Below are positions 53,405 to 63,200 of a stretch of DNA of 64,000 bases, piece by piece. The stretch's first letter is position 1. Each line of letters begins with the position of its first letter. The notes below the pieces were generated by a model. It did not search any database and had not been told where the DNA came from. It saw only the letters and a program-made list of their open reading frames with translations. The translations under genes and the position numbers were made by a program. The stretch is from RHLJ01 sp965222205 (GTDB lineage Bacteria > Bacteroidota > Rhodothermia > Balneolales > Balneolaceae): contig OZ244932.1 of the NCBI GenBank assembly GCA_965222205.1, forward strand, positions 2,418,001 to 2,482,000, given 5' to 3'.

Positions 53405-54724
53405 CTACCGGATCAACCTTCCGCTTAATCTCAGCAATTCGGTTTCAGCAGCTTTTGCTTCAATCTTAGAGGATATTAGTCGGTTCTCAGCATTCAACAA
53501 ACTCAGTTGTGCTTCTCTCAGTTCTACAGAATTGATAGTACCCAATCGGAATCTTTCCAATGCGATATCAAGGCTTTGGTTTGTGTATTGCAGATTTTCC
53601 TGCTCCAGATCTATGAGCGATAAAGCATCTGAGTATTGCTCGTAGATTTGTCTGATCTGTCCGGTAACGATTAGCTCCTGCTCTTCCAGTCGAAGTTGTT
53701 CATTCTTAAGTTCAATCTGCGCATTTTGTCGCCTCCGGTTTTTATTCATCCCGTCGAATAAATTAATTTGCGCAGTTACCCCGTAATTAAGTCCACTGCT
53801 TTCACTTAATTCGGAAAAACCAACGCTCGATTCAGACCTGTTAAAACGATAGCCGGCCCCCAAATTTATTTGTGGGAACCATTCACCGGTAATTTCTCTC
53901 ATTTCGGCTTGGGCAACACTCTCATTTAACCTGGAAACAGCTAAATCACCATTTTGTGCTAGCGCATCATTCAATAATACTTCGAGAGAAAGAGGAGCTG
54001 CCAATTCAATATCAGCTTGTGCCTGAAAATCGAACCCTACGCTATTCGCAAGAATTTGATTAACGATCACTTTTGCTTGTTTTAATCCTGTACCAGAACG
54101 GATTAAAGCTGCTCTGTCTTCATTAAAATCTGCTCTTGCCTGCAGTAAATCATATTCAGAGCCGGAGCCCAGATCCAGTTTTGTTTCAGCAATTCTGATA
54201 CGTTCCTGAGAAACCTGAACGGTATTTTCTAACACCTGATAGGCCTGTTGTTGCCCAACCACCTGAAAATAAGTACTGATAATATCGGCTAATGTATTTT
54301 CTATCTGAAGCCGGGCCTCTAACTCACTAATGTCCGCCTGAAATTCCAATCGGTCTGAAGTAGCAAACATAGTCAAGCCATCAAATACTGTCCATGTCGC
54401 ATCTGCACCGTAGTTTATCACGGTAGTTTCAGCTCCTTTATCATCCCGGTCAGGAATTGCATTCCCACTAAACTCGGTACGATTATCCTGAACGCTTTTA
54501 TTCAATCTTGCATCTGCGGTTACCGTTGGAAGAAATCCCGCATTACCAAGGCTATTATTGTTCGTTGCTATATCAGCATTATTCTGTGCGATTCGAATGG
54601 AGTAATTATTTTCCAGTGCTATTTGAATAGCTTGGTTGATATCCAGAGTATCTGATTCCTGAGCAGATAGAGACACCGGGATCGCCAGAAGAAGAGTAGT
54701 AATAAATGTAACAAACCGTATCAT
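53405..54724 (-). CDS. TolC family outer-membrane efflux protein
   Basis: A protein of 439 residues from the ATG at 54724 (MIRFVTFITTLLLAIPVSLS), which yields a proper signal peptide and begins four bases after the pump gene; a longer reading would overlap the pump. Two OEP domains with the long coiled helices are present (LDINQAIQIALENNYSIRIA, LTMFATSDRLEFQADISE-type repeats). It is the outer-membrane exit of the RND operon. Confidence 0.92.
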   Translation of the reverse strand: MIRFVTFITTLLLAIPVSLSAQESDTLDINQAIQIALENNYSIRIAQNNADIATNNNSLGNAGFLPTVTADARLNKSVQDNRTEFSGNAIPDRDDKGAETTVINYGADATWTVFDGLTMFATSDRLEFQADISELEARLQIENTLADIISTYFQVVGQQQAYQVLENTVQVSQERIRIAETKLDLGSGSEYDLLQARADFNEDRAALIRSGTGLKQAKVIVNQILANSVGFDFQAQADIELAAPLSLEVLLNDALAQNGDLAVSRLNESVAQAEMREITGEWFPQINLGAGYRFNRSESSVGFSELSESSGLNYGVTAQINLFDGMNKNRRRQNAQIELKNEQLRLEEQELIVTGQIRQIYEQYSDALSLIDLEQENLQYTNQSLDIALERFRLGTINSVELREAQLSLLNAENRLISSKIEAKAAETELLRLSGRLIR

Positions 54725-54728
54725 ATAT

Positions 54729-57700
54729 TTATGCAACTGCAACCTCTTCATATTCCTGTTCTGCTTTCTTGATGGTTTCTTCATCAATAAAGTCATCATC
54801 TGATTTAACCGGACTTAGCATAGAGTACATCGCCGGAATTACATAAAGTGTTAGCAAACTACCTATGATTAATCCTCCTATCACCGCAATACCCATTGAA
54901 GTTCTGCTTTCCGCACCAGCGCCTAAAGCAAGCGCAATTGGTAAAATCCCCAATACGGTAGAAATACTTGTCATTAGGATGGGACGGAAACGGGCAGCTG
55001 AAGCATCCATTATTGCTTCATGAATAGATAATCCCTGTCGTTGTCTCTGATTGGCAAACTCAACAATCAAAATCCCATTTTTTGTAACTAGTCCGATTAA
55101 CATAATCATTCCAATCTGACTGAATATGTTGAGTGTCTGATTGAAGTACCACATACTTAATAGTGCCCCACCAATTGCCAGGGGTACGGTTAGCATAATG
55201 GTAAAAGGGTCTCTGAAACTTTCGAATTGAGCGGATAATACCAGATAAACTAACGCCAGCGCGAGAAAGAAAATGAAAAGTAAACTTGAAGAACTCTCTA
55301 CATAATCCCGAGACTGACCGGATAACGAAGTAGAAAAAGTATCATCAAGAACTCTGGCTGAAATCACATCCATGGCATCAATTCCATCTGCAATGGTTTT
55401 TCCCGGAGCCAGGCTAGCCGATATTGTTGCTGAAGGATATCGGTTGAATCGGTACAATTGTGGTGGACTACTTTGCTCAGCCACTTTTACTAAGTTATCC
55501 AGCTGTATGAGACGACCCTGATTGTTTCGAACATACAGGCTTTTCAGATCAACAGGCTCGTCCCGGTCAGCTCTTCCAACCTGACCAATAACCTGATACT
55601 GTTTACTATTCATAATAAAGAAATCGAAACGCTGCCCACTTAATGAAAGCTGAAGTGTTAGTGCAATATCACGAACTGAAACACCTAAAGCCTGGGCTCG
55701 ATTTCGATCAATCTCAACTTGTAACTCAGGTTTATTGAATTTTAGGTCTACATCCTGGTACACAAAGGTTGGATCTTTTCGTACTTCTTCAAGAAACTTC
55801 GGAATAGCTTCTTTAATACGTTCTAAATTCTGATTCTGAAGTACATATTGAACAGGCAATCCACCCAAACCTCCGCCTCCAATCGTTTGCTCCTGAGAAA
55901 CAAAAGTCTGCGCACCACTTAATTCAGTAACCAATCCGGAGAGTTCATCAGCAACCTGCATCTGGGATTTATTTCGGGTTTCCGGGTCGCTTAAGATGGA
56001 GAAAGCAAAGCCTGAGTTCACAGAGCTGGAAGCTCCAAAGCCTGGAGAGGTTACTGAAATCACTGCATCGGTTTCAGGAACGCTATCCTGAATCATCTGA
56101 ACCAAACGATCCATATAATTATCCATGTATTCATATGAAGCACCTTCAGGAGCCTGAGAAAACATCCTTACACGACTACGATCTTCGAGTGGAGCAATTT
56201 CTCTGGGTAGAAAATTCATGAATCCGTAAATACCTACACTGGCAACTAAAATAACAACAACGGCAATCCACCGGTTTTTCATGAATGAATTCAGTGAGTT
56301 TCTATACGCATTATTAAGTGCTACATAAAAAGGTTCGGTAGCATTATAAAACCAGTTATGTGTCTCCCTTTTCTTCAGAAGCTTCGTAGACAACATCGGG
56401 GTTAGCGTTAAAGCCACAAAAGATGAGATGATTACTGCACCGGCAATTACTATTCCAAATTCACGGAAAAGACGCCCTGTAATCCCTCCCAAAAACAGGA
56501 TTGGCATAAATACCGATACCAAAGCTGCAGTAGTTGCGAGTACGGCAAAGAAGATTTCCTTTGATCCTATAATACCAGCTACAATTGGTTCCTGCCCGGC
56601 TTCAATTTTGGTGTAAATATTTTCAAGTACCACTATCGCATCATCCACCACTAAACCTATCGCCAGTACAATTGCCAGAAGCGTGAGTACATTGATCGAA
56701 AAGCTGGCAATATACATAATGAAGAAAGCGCCAATCAAAGCAATCGGGATTACGACTACCGGAATGATGGTAGTCCGCCAATCCCGCAGGAATAAAAATA
56801 TCACCGTAATCACTAGAATAAATGCGATAAATATGGTTTGTTGCACCTCATTTATTGAAGCCCTGACATAGGTTGTTGTATCAAAGCCTGTTGCCGTTTC
56901 GATATCTGCCGGCAAATCCTTTTCAATACTTGTAACCCTGCGATAAAATTCATCGGCTATTTCAATCTGATTCGCGCCGGGTTGAGGAATCAGAACCACA
57001 CCCACCATAGGAATTCCATCGCGCTTCAGAATTGTGCGCTCGTTCTGTGGTCCTAGTTCCGCATAGCCTAAATCACGAAGACGTATGGTACTTCCGTTCG
57101 ACTGTTTTACAATGAGATTATTAAACTCCTCAACAGAAGTCATTCTACCCATTGTCCGAACAGTAAGCTCGGTTAACTGTCCTTCAATACGTCCGGATGG
57201 TAATTCTACATTTTCACTATTAAGCGCATTGCGTACATCAAGAGGAGTAAGATTGTACGCCGCCAGTTTCATTGGGTCGAGCCACAGACGCATTGCGTAG
57301 GCTTTATCTCCCCAGATTTGAACATTAGATACGCCAGGGATAGTTTGAACCCGCTCTTTAAAATAGTTCTCAGCGATATCTGAAAGCTGGAGTAAGTTTC
57401 GGGAGTCACTTTTTATGTTGAAGAAGAGTATCGGCCGTGCATCTGCATCCGCTTTGGAAACAATAGGAGGATCTGCATCAGGAGGAATATTACCAACGGC
57501 GCGACCCACCCGTGACTGAACATCTGATGCTGCTGTTTCGAGATCGATACTCAGTTCAAACTCAACGGTAATGGTGCTTCTGCCCTCCCGGCTTACCGAG
57601 GTTAAATTTTTTATCCCTGCAATTCCGTTTATCTGATCTTCCAAAGGTTCCGTAATCTGTGATTCGATAATATCTGCATTAGCACCTATATAATTTGTAC

Positions 57701-57842
57701 TAACGGTTATTATCGGAGGGTCAACAGCTGGGTATTCACGTACAGGCAAATAATTAAATCCTATAATACCAAACAGTACAATGACTATTGAAAAAACAGT
57801 AGCTAATACCGGACGGCGAATACTAAGAGAGGATAAACTCAT
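54729..57842 (-). CDS. RND multidrug efflux permease (AcrB/MexB type)
   Basis: A 1037-residue RND pump. It starts SLSSLSIRRPVLATVFSIVI, with two periplasmic loop regions and twelve expected spans. The proton-relay aspartates are in LAIGLVVDDAIVVLENIY. Residue GxxxTP-like VALTLTPMLSTKLL and the duplicated C-terminal half (IMLIGLVTKNGILIVEFA) are typical of the HAE1 multidrug class. It lies between the membrane-fusion and TolC genes. The substrate range is not predictable. Confidence 0.95.
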   Translation of the reverse strand: MSLSSLSIRRPVLATVFSIVIVLFGIIGFNYLPVREYPAVDPPIITVSTNYIGANADIIESQITEPLEDQINGIAGIKNLTSVSREGRSTITVEFELSIDLETAASDVQSRVGRAVGNIPPDADPPIVSKADADARPILFFNIKSDSRNLLQLSDIAENYFKERVQTIPGVSNVQIWGDKAYAMRLWLDPMKLAAYNLTPLDVRNALNSENVELPSGRIEGQLTELTVRTMGRMTSVEEFNNLIVKQSNGSTIRLRDLGYAELGPQNERTILKRDGIPMVGVVLIPQPGANQIEIADEFYRRVTSIEKDLPADIETATGFDTTTYVRASINEVQQTIFIAFILVITVIFLFLRDWRTTIIPVVVIPIALIGAFFIMYIASFSINVLTLLAIVLAIGLVVDDAIVVLENIYTKIEAGQEPIVAGIIGSKEIFFAVLATTAALVSVFMPILFLGGITGRLFREFGIVIAGAVIISSFVALTLTPMLSTKLLKKRETHNWFYNATEPFYVALNNAYRNSLNSFMKNRWIAVVVILVASVGIYGFMNFLPREIAPLEDRSRVRMFSQAPEGASYEYMDNYMDRLVQMIQDSVPETDAVISVTSPGFGASSSVNSGFAFSILSDPETRNKSQMQVADELSGLVTELSGAQTFVSQEQTIGGGGLGGLPVQYVLQNQNLERIKEAIPKFLEEVRKDPTFVYQDVDLKFNKPELQVEIDRNRAQALGVSVRDIALTLQLSLSGQRFDFFIMNSKQYQVIGQVGRADRDEPVDLKSLYVRNNQGRLIQLDNLVKVAEQSSPPQLYRFNRYPSATISASLAPGKTIADGIDAMDVISARVLDDTFSTSLSGQSRDYVESSSSLLFIFFLALALVYLVLSAQFESFRDPFTIMLTVPLAIGGALLSMWYFNQTLNIFSQIGMIMLIGLVTKNGILIVEFANQRQRQGLSIHEAIMDASAARFRPILMTSISTVLGILPIALALGAGAESRTSMGIAVIGGLIIGSLLTLYVIPAMYSMLSPVKSDDDFIDEETIKKAEQEYEEVAVA

Positions 57843-57843
57843 A

Positions 57844-58905
57844 TCAATTCCTCACGTTATTTACATTTACGCTCATCCCGGGACGTACTTGAAGTAAACC
57901 CGTTGTAAGGACGGTGTCCCCTGCTTGCACACCACTCACTATTTGTACATTTGTTTCAGTCCTCAATCCGGTTTCCACACTTTGAGGCTGAACTTTTCCA
58001 TCTCTTAATACAAATACTTTTTGTCCCTGAAGTTCAGGTACCAGTGAAATACTCGGAACCATTAGTGCTCCCTCGATAGTATTTAAAGTTAATTCCAGAT
58101 CAGCAAATGACCCCGGTAATAACATACCATCTTTATTCTGGCTTCTGGCTCTAACCTGTAAGGTCCTTGTATCGGTATTGATTCTGGGCTCTTTGGCATA
58201 CACAGTAGCTTCCAGTTCCTCACCTATCCCCTGAATGGTAAATCGTACTTTTGTTCCAACCTGGACCTGAGACGCATAACGTTCCGGTACTGAGAAATCG
58301 ATCTTTATTGGATCAATATCCTGTAGTGTAGCAATTCGGGTTGTTGATGAAATATAGCTTCCGTCACTTACATATTTCAATCCAAGTCTGCCTGAAAACG
58401 GTGCCCTGATTTCGGTTTTAGCGATCTGCGCCTCAATCAGGTTTACTTCCGCGCGTAAAACATTTACCTCATTAAGTGTCGCATCGTATTCTTCCTGACT
58501 AATCCCACCTTTTTCAAGTAACTGTTCCTGTCGGCGCTCGCGTTCTTCAGCCAGTGCTAACCTATATTCTGCTCTGGTTAGCTGTGCCTGCAAATCACTA
58601 TCATTGATCTTAATTAACAGATCGCCTTTATCAACTGCAGCACCCTCCTCAAGAAAAATATCCTGAACAATACCTGAGCTTTCGCTCGCTAATTCAACTT
58701 CTTCATTTGAAATAAGTGTACCCGTGGTAAAAATATTATTGTCGATGGTATCCGGATCTACTACAAACACTTCCACAGAAAGAACAGAATTATTCGACCG
58801 TGCCGTTTGCTGGTTATCAGAGCTCGTAAATAAGTCTCCTACCTTAGGGTAAGCTAGTATTGCCAATACAATTACAATAGCTGCAATACTTAAAAATCTT
58901 TTCAT
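57844..58905 (-). CDS. RND periplasmic adaptor (membrane fusion protein)
   Basis: A 353-residue HlyD/AcrA-type adaptor with an N-terminal anchor (about 5-20). The lipoyl halves (ESSGIVQDIFLEEGAAVDKG and IRAPFSGRLGLKYVSDGSYI) flank an alpha-hairpin, followed by the beta-barrel and membrane-proximal domains. It begins the MFP-RND-TolC operon; a palindrome at 58942-58955 lies upstream. Confidence 0.94.
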   Translation of the reverse strand: MKRFLSIAAIVIVLAILAYPKVGDLFTSSDNQQTARSNNSVLSVEVFVVDPDTIDNNIFTTGTLISNEEVELASESSGIVQDIFLEEGAAVDKGDLLIKINDSDLQAQLTRAEYRLALAEERERRQEQLLEKGGISQEEYDATLNEVNVLRAEVNLIEAQIAKTEIRAPFSGRLGLKYVSDGSYISSTTRIATLQDIDPIKIDFSVPERYASQVQVGTKVRFTIQGIGEELEATVYAKEPRINTDTRTLQVRARSQNKDGMLLPGSFADLELTLNTIEGALMVPSISLVPELQGQKVFVLRDGKVQPQSVETGLRTETNVQIVSGVQAGDTVLTTGLLQVRPGMSVNVNNVRN

Positions 58906-58941
58906 CTATATTTTTTTAAATAATTTTCAATTATTAAAGTA

Positions 58942-58955
58942 ACCGAAAGTTCGGT
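58942..58955. promoter_or_regulatory. ACCGAA-AG-TTCGGT inverted repeat upstream of the efflux operon
   Basis: Perfect six-base arms with a two-base spacer, 37 bases before the adaptor start. TetR-type efflux regulators commonly use such short palindromes, but no regulator gene is adjacent, so the binding protein must lie elsewhere. Role inferred from position. Confidence 0.5.
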
Positions 58956-59100
58956 CAAACCAATCCTTAGCAATTTGAAAAGGATGTAAAATGTTATGTA
59001 CCATCAATTTGTATGGATTAAAGGCTTTATAAAGTTATAAGCTATTCTTTATTGATGGTATTTCTATTTAGATATTTTTTGTTAACTATATCCGGATACA

Positions 59101-59132
59101 AAAAAACCGATCCATCAATGAACCGGTTTTTT
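59101..59132 (-). terminator. Intrinsic terminator of trxA
   Basis: AAAAAACCG (59101-59109) and CGGTTTTTT (59124-59132) form the stem, with a 14-base loop, 25 bases after the trxA stop. It also ends in T on the minus strand. Confidence 0.75.
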
Positions 59133-59156
59133 AATAATACCTAAATTGAGATCAGC

Positions 59157-59483
59157 TTAGTCTAACTGAGCTTCTAATTGCTTGGTAAGGTGTGTTTTTG
59201 GAACAGCTCCAATAATCTGATCCACAACTTGTCCGTCCTTAAAAATCATCAGCGCAGGAATACTTCTGATTCCGTACTTCACTGATACTTCCGGATTATG
59301 ATCTACATTTACTTTACCAATTTTGGCTTTCCCTGCATACTCGTCTGCCATCTCCTCTACAACAGGCCCAATCATACGACAAGGTCCACACCATTCTGCC
59401 CAGAAATCAACCAATACAGGGTGCTCTGACTTTAATACCTCTTCTTCAAAATTGCTATCAGTAAATTCTACTGTGTTTGCCAT
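59157..59483 (-). CDS. trxA: Thioredoxin
   Basis: A 108-residue thioredoxin of standard size. The active site is FWAEWCGPCRMIGP, and the cis-proline is in IRSIPALMIFKDGQ. It reduces protein disulfides in the cytosol. It is a single gene with its own terminator. Confidence 0.96.
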   Translation of the reverse strand: MANTVEFTDSNFEEEVLKSEHPVLVDFWAEWCGPCRMIGPVVEEMADEYAGKAKIGKVNVDHNPEVSVKYGIRSIPALMIFKDGQVVDQIIGAVPKTHLTKQLEAQLD

Positions 59484-59783
59484 AATAGTTGCTACATGTT
59501 TTGATTAATATTTTTTCAGTTTCGGGCAGAAATATGCAAATTTATTGATCCCTTTACACATTGTTTATCATTATTGGGAACATTGGGTTCGTTTATGAAG
59601 AATTGGTCACGAAAACATTAAAACACCAATTTTTATTTTTCTGTGCTTTAATAATTTTTAATGCTAAACAAACAGAAATTCGGTCATTCTGAACATTTCT
59701 TAAGGTTTTGAAATTCGTTCAGATACCTTATCTCTATTTATGAGTAGAACCGCAAATCGGTCCTGATTTTGTAGCTTTCTCAA

Positions 59784-59864
59784 ACCTCCCCTCTATCCCC
59801 GCCTTACCTAAGGAGGGGAAACTCTACACCGAAATTCTGAATTTGGCTCGAAATTAGGGGAGGT
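59784..59864. repeat. 81-bp segment with terminal inverted repeats
   Basis: ACCTCCCCT (59784-59792) and AGGGGAGGT (59856-59864) bound a noncoding segment in the gap before dnaE. Its sequence resembles common intergenic repeats of this bacterial group. Same length class as the element at 44630-44710 but different ends. Confidence 0.5.
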
Positions 59865-59911
59865 CAAAGCAAAGAGACAAGTAATTCATGATCTGGGAGC
59901 CATTCCTTAAG

Positions 59912-60149
59912 ATCCTGATCCGTCAGCTGACGGACAGGATGACCCATTAAAAACGGCCTTAGAATTATTGATGAAACAAGATAAGATGAAATGAGCGTCA
60001 CCGCAGGTGAAATAAATTCGCACCGGTCAAAAGCTCTTAAATTCTTCGATAGAAAATGGACCTTCGAATTTATTAAGCGAATGCAATCGAATCGCATCAA
60101 TAATTCTAAGCCTTGATTTTTTGTTACTTTTGCATCAAGGCAAAAGTAA
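59912..60149. repeat. Cluster of palindromes and nested inverted repeats in the trxA-dnaE gap
   Basis: A 16-bp perfect palindrome (59919-59934, TCCGTCAGCTGACGGA) is flanked by ATCCTG/CAGGAT (59912-59917, 59935-59940). It is followed by nested arms 59958-59973/60095-60110 (CTTAGAATTATTGATG with its complement), 60011-60020/60065-60074 (AATAAATTCG/CGAATTTATT), 60110-60117/60134-60141 (GCCTTGAT/ATCAAGGC) and 60124-60132/60141-60149. No gene can be supported in 59484-60215 otherwise; the only longer open frame (59864-60100, minus) runs through these repeats. Confidence 0.65.
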
Positions 60150-60215
60150 GCGGGAAGCTAAATAAAGATTGAAAAATGGAAACAGAGCCTACTACAAACC
60201 TGTACTGATCCTCCA

Positions 60216-63200
60216 TCAATTAGTCAACACCAACTCCACCGACTCCTCTCCTAACACATCCTTCAAGCCTTTCAATAATTCATCATTCGGCTCTACTACG
60301 AAATTCCGAATATTCATCTTTATAGGAGCATTAGCTTCTTTACTGTGCACCGCCATCTTAACCATCGTAGTTCCTTTGTTAAGCTCAAATAATGACTGCA
60401 TCTGATTCAAGTCTTCTTTGGTTAATCCATCAGTGACAACATCCAGTTTCAAACGAAGCCTGTCCTGGAACTTTTCGCGCAAATTTTCCACACGCTCCAT
60501 ATTCATAACAATTAAGCTATTCCCTCGCTCACGAATACTATAACGTCCTGTAAAATAGATTACGTTATCTACTTCAAGCAATGCAGAGAATTTATCGAAT
60601 TCCTTACTGAACACACATACTTCCATCGAAGAGTACAAGTCTTCAACCATCAAAAAAGCGATCGGTCTCCCTTTCTTATCCACTATTTGACGCTTACCGG
60701 TAATAATAGCAATAAACCTTAATTCTGATTCATGCTTTAATTTCTGAATAGTTTCTTCCTTCAGATTTTGTTTCCCAAATAGCTTGATATCCTCTTTAAA
60801 TCGGTTTAAAGGATGTCCACTTAGATAGAGACCTATTAATTCCCGTTCTTTATTAAGGCGTTCAATAGTACTCCACTTTGGAACTTCCTTTAATTTTGGC
60901 TCCTGAAGTATTCCTCCACCGGCTCCTCCGCCAAACAAATTCACTTGATTTAGCCGTTGTTCCTCCTGCTTTCTGGAGGCGAACGCTAAAATATCTTCTA
61001 CTCCAAATAATAACTTTGCCCTGTTGTCTTCTAAATCATCAAAAGCACCCGCCTGAATCAAACTTTCCAGCGTACGCCGGTTACAAATACGAGGGTCTAC
61101 CCGGGAAGCGAAATCAAATACCGTTTTGAATAATCCATTTTCTTCGCGCTCTTCCACAATGTGAGCAATAGCAGAAGAACCAACACCCTTAATAGCAGAC
61201 ATCCCATATTGAACACGGCCATTTCTTGCGGTAAACTTTCCTCTGGCTGTATTGATATTTGGAGGATCTAATGGAATGTCCATTTTGTGACATTCCTCAA
61301 TAAATGACGCTATTTTTTTGATGTCATTCATATTGTGAGTCATTACCGCTGCCATATACTCTGCCGGGTAATTAGCCTTGAAATACATGGTGTGATAGGC
61401 AACCACCGAGTATGCCGCAGAGTGAGATTTGTTAAATCCATATCCGGCAAACATGGCCATCTTGTCGAACACTTCTTTGGCCGTCTTCTCCTCGTAGCCA
61501 AGCTCTTTGGCTTGCTTCACAAACTTCTCTTCCTCAGGTGGGAGGAGTTCCGGCTTTTTCTTACCCATGATTCGGCGAAGTACATCGGCTTCACCAAGCG
61601 AATAACCACCCATTTGTTGTGCCACTTTCATGATCTGCTCCTGGTATATCATGATTCCATAGGTCGGCTCTAAAAGAGCTCTCAAATCTTCATGATCATA
61701 CTCAACTTTCTCACGACCATGCTTTCTCTCGATATAGTTTGGAATGAATTGCATCGGTCCGGGACGATATAACGCATTCATAGCTATCAAATCGTTGATA
61801 TCCGTAGGCTTTAAGTTATGAAGATGCTTACGCATTCCTTCACTCTCAAACTGGAACGTACCTAACGTGCCTCCCTTTTGATATAGCTTGTACGTGACCG
61901 GATCGTCCAAAGGAATATCATCCAGATTATATTCCTTGCCATGATTTTCTTTAACAAAGCCAATCGCTGTTTTTAAGATGGAAAGGGTCTTCAATCCCAA
62001 AAAGTCCATCTTCAACATTCCGGCATACTCGATCACACTTCCATCAAACTGAGTCACAGTAAGGTCTGCATCTTTAGCCGTGCTGACAGGAATAAACTCT
62101 GTCAGGTTATCGGGTGCGATGATAATCCCTGCTGCATGAATTCCGGTATTCCGGACAGAGCCTTCCAGTACATGTGCCATTTTCAGTGTCTCAGCTTCGA
62201 GCCCTTCACCCGCTTTGATATCTCTGAGTTCTTTCACTTCAGAAAAAGCATCGTCTAAAGAAGTACCGGGACGTTCAGGAACCAGTTTCGCGATCCGATC
62301 TGCATCAGCTAAATCAAGATCCAGCACGCGGGCTACATCACGAACCGAAGAGCGAGCAGCCATTGAACCAAAAGTGATGATATGAGCCACCTGGTCTTTG
62401 CCATATTTATCTACTACGTACTCAATAACTTTCTGGCGACCGTCATCATCGAAATCGATATCAATATCCGGCATCGATACACGCTCAGGGTTCAGGAATC
62501 GCTCAAAAAGAAGATCATATTTCAACGGATCGATATTGGTGATTCCCGTACAATAAGCCACGACTGAACCAGCTGCTGATCCCCTTCCAGGACCTACATA
62601 TACGCCCATGTCGCGGGCAGCTGCGATGAAATCCTGTACAATCAAAAAATAGCCCGGAAAACCCATATCTTTGATAATCCCAAGCTCTAAATCGATTCGT
62701 TCTTTTACTTCATCTGTAAAATCAGGATATCGTGTTTTAGCTCCTTCCAGGGTCAGGTGACGTAAGTAATCATCTTCGTCCTCGAACCCCTCAGGGATTT
62801 CAAATTTTGGAAGAATTACTTCCCGCGCCAGTTTGATCGGCTCTATTTTGTCTACAATTTCCTGCGTATTGGCAATGGCCTCCGGCATATCCGGAAAGAG
62901 CTCGACCATCGCTTGTGTGTCTTTGAAATAGAATTCTTCATTTGGAAATCCATACCGGAATTCTCTTCCTCTACCAATGGGAGTTCCTACCAATGTACCA
63001 TCATCAATACAAATGAGTGCATCGTGTGCTTTGGCATCTTCCTGTTCCAAATAAAAAGCATTATTACTGGCGACCAGTTTTACTCCATATTTCTGAGAAA
63101 ACTCCTTAAAGACTTCGTTCACCCGCTGCTCTTCATCCAATCCGTGATTAATGACTTCGAGGTAGAAATCATCCCCGAAAACTTCCATCCACCATTTGAG

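Noticed and set aside
54725..54799. Longer N-terminus of the TolC-like protein
   Set aside because: It would overlap the RND pump gene and precede the signal peptide.
59864..60100. 78-codon minus-strand frame in the trxA-dnaE gap
   Set aside because: It spans several palindromic modules and has no protein-like features.
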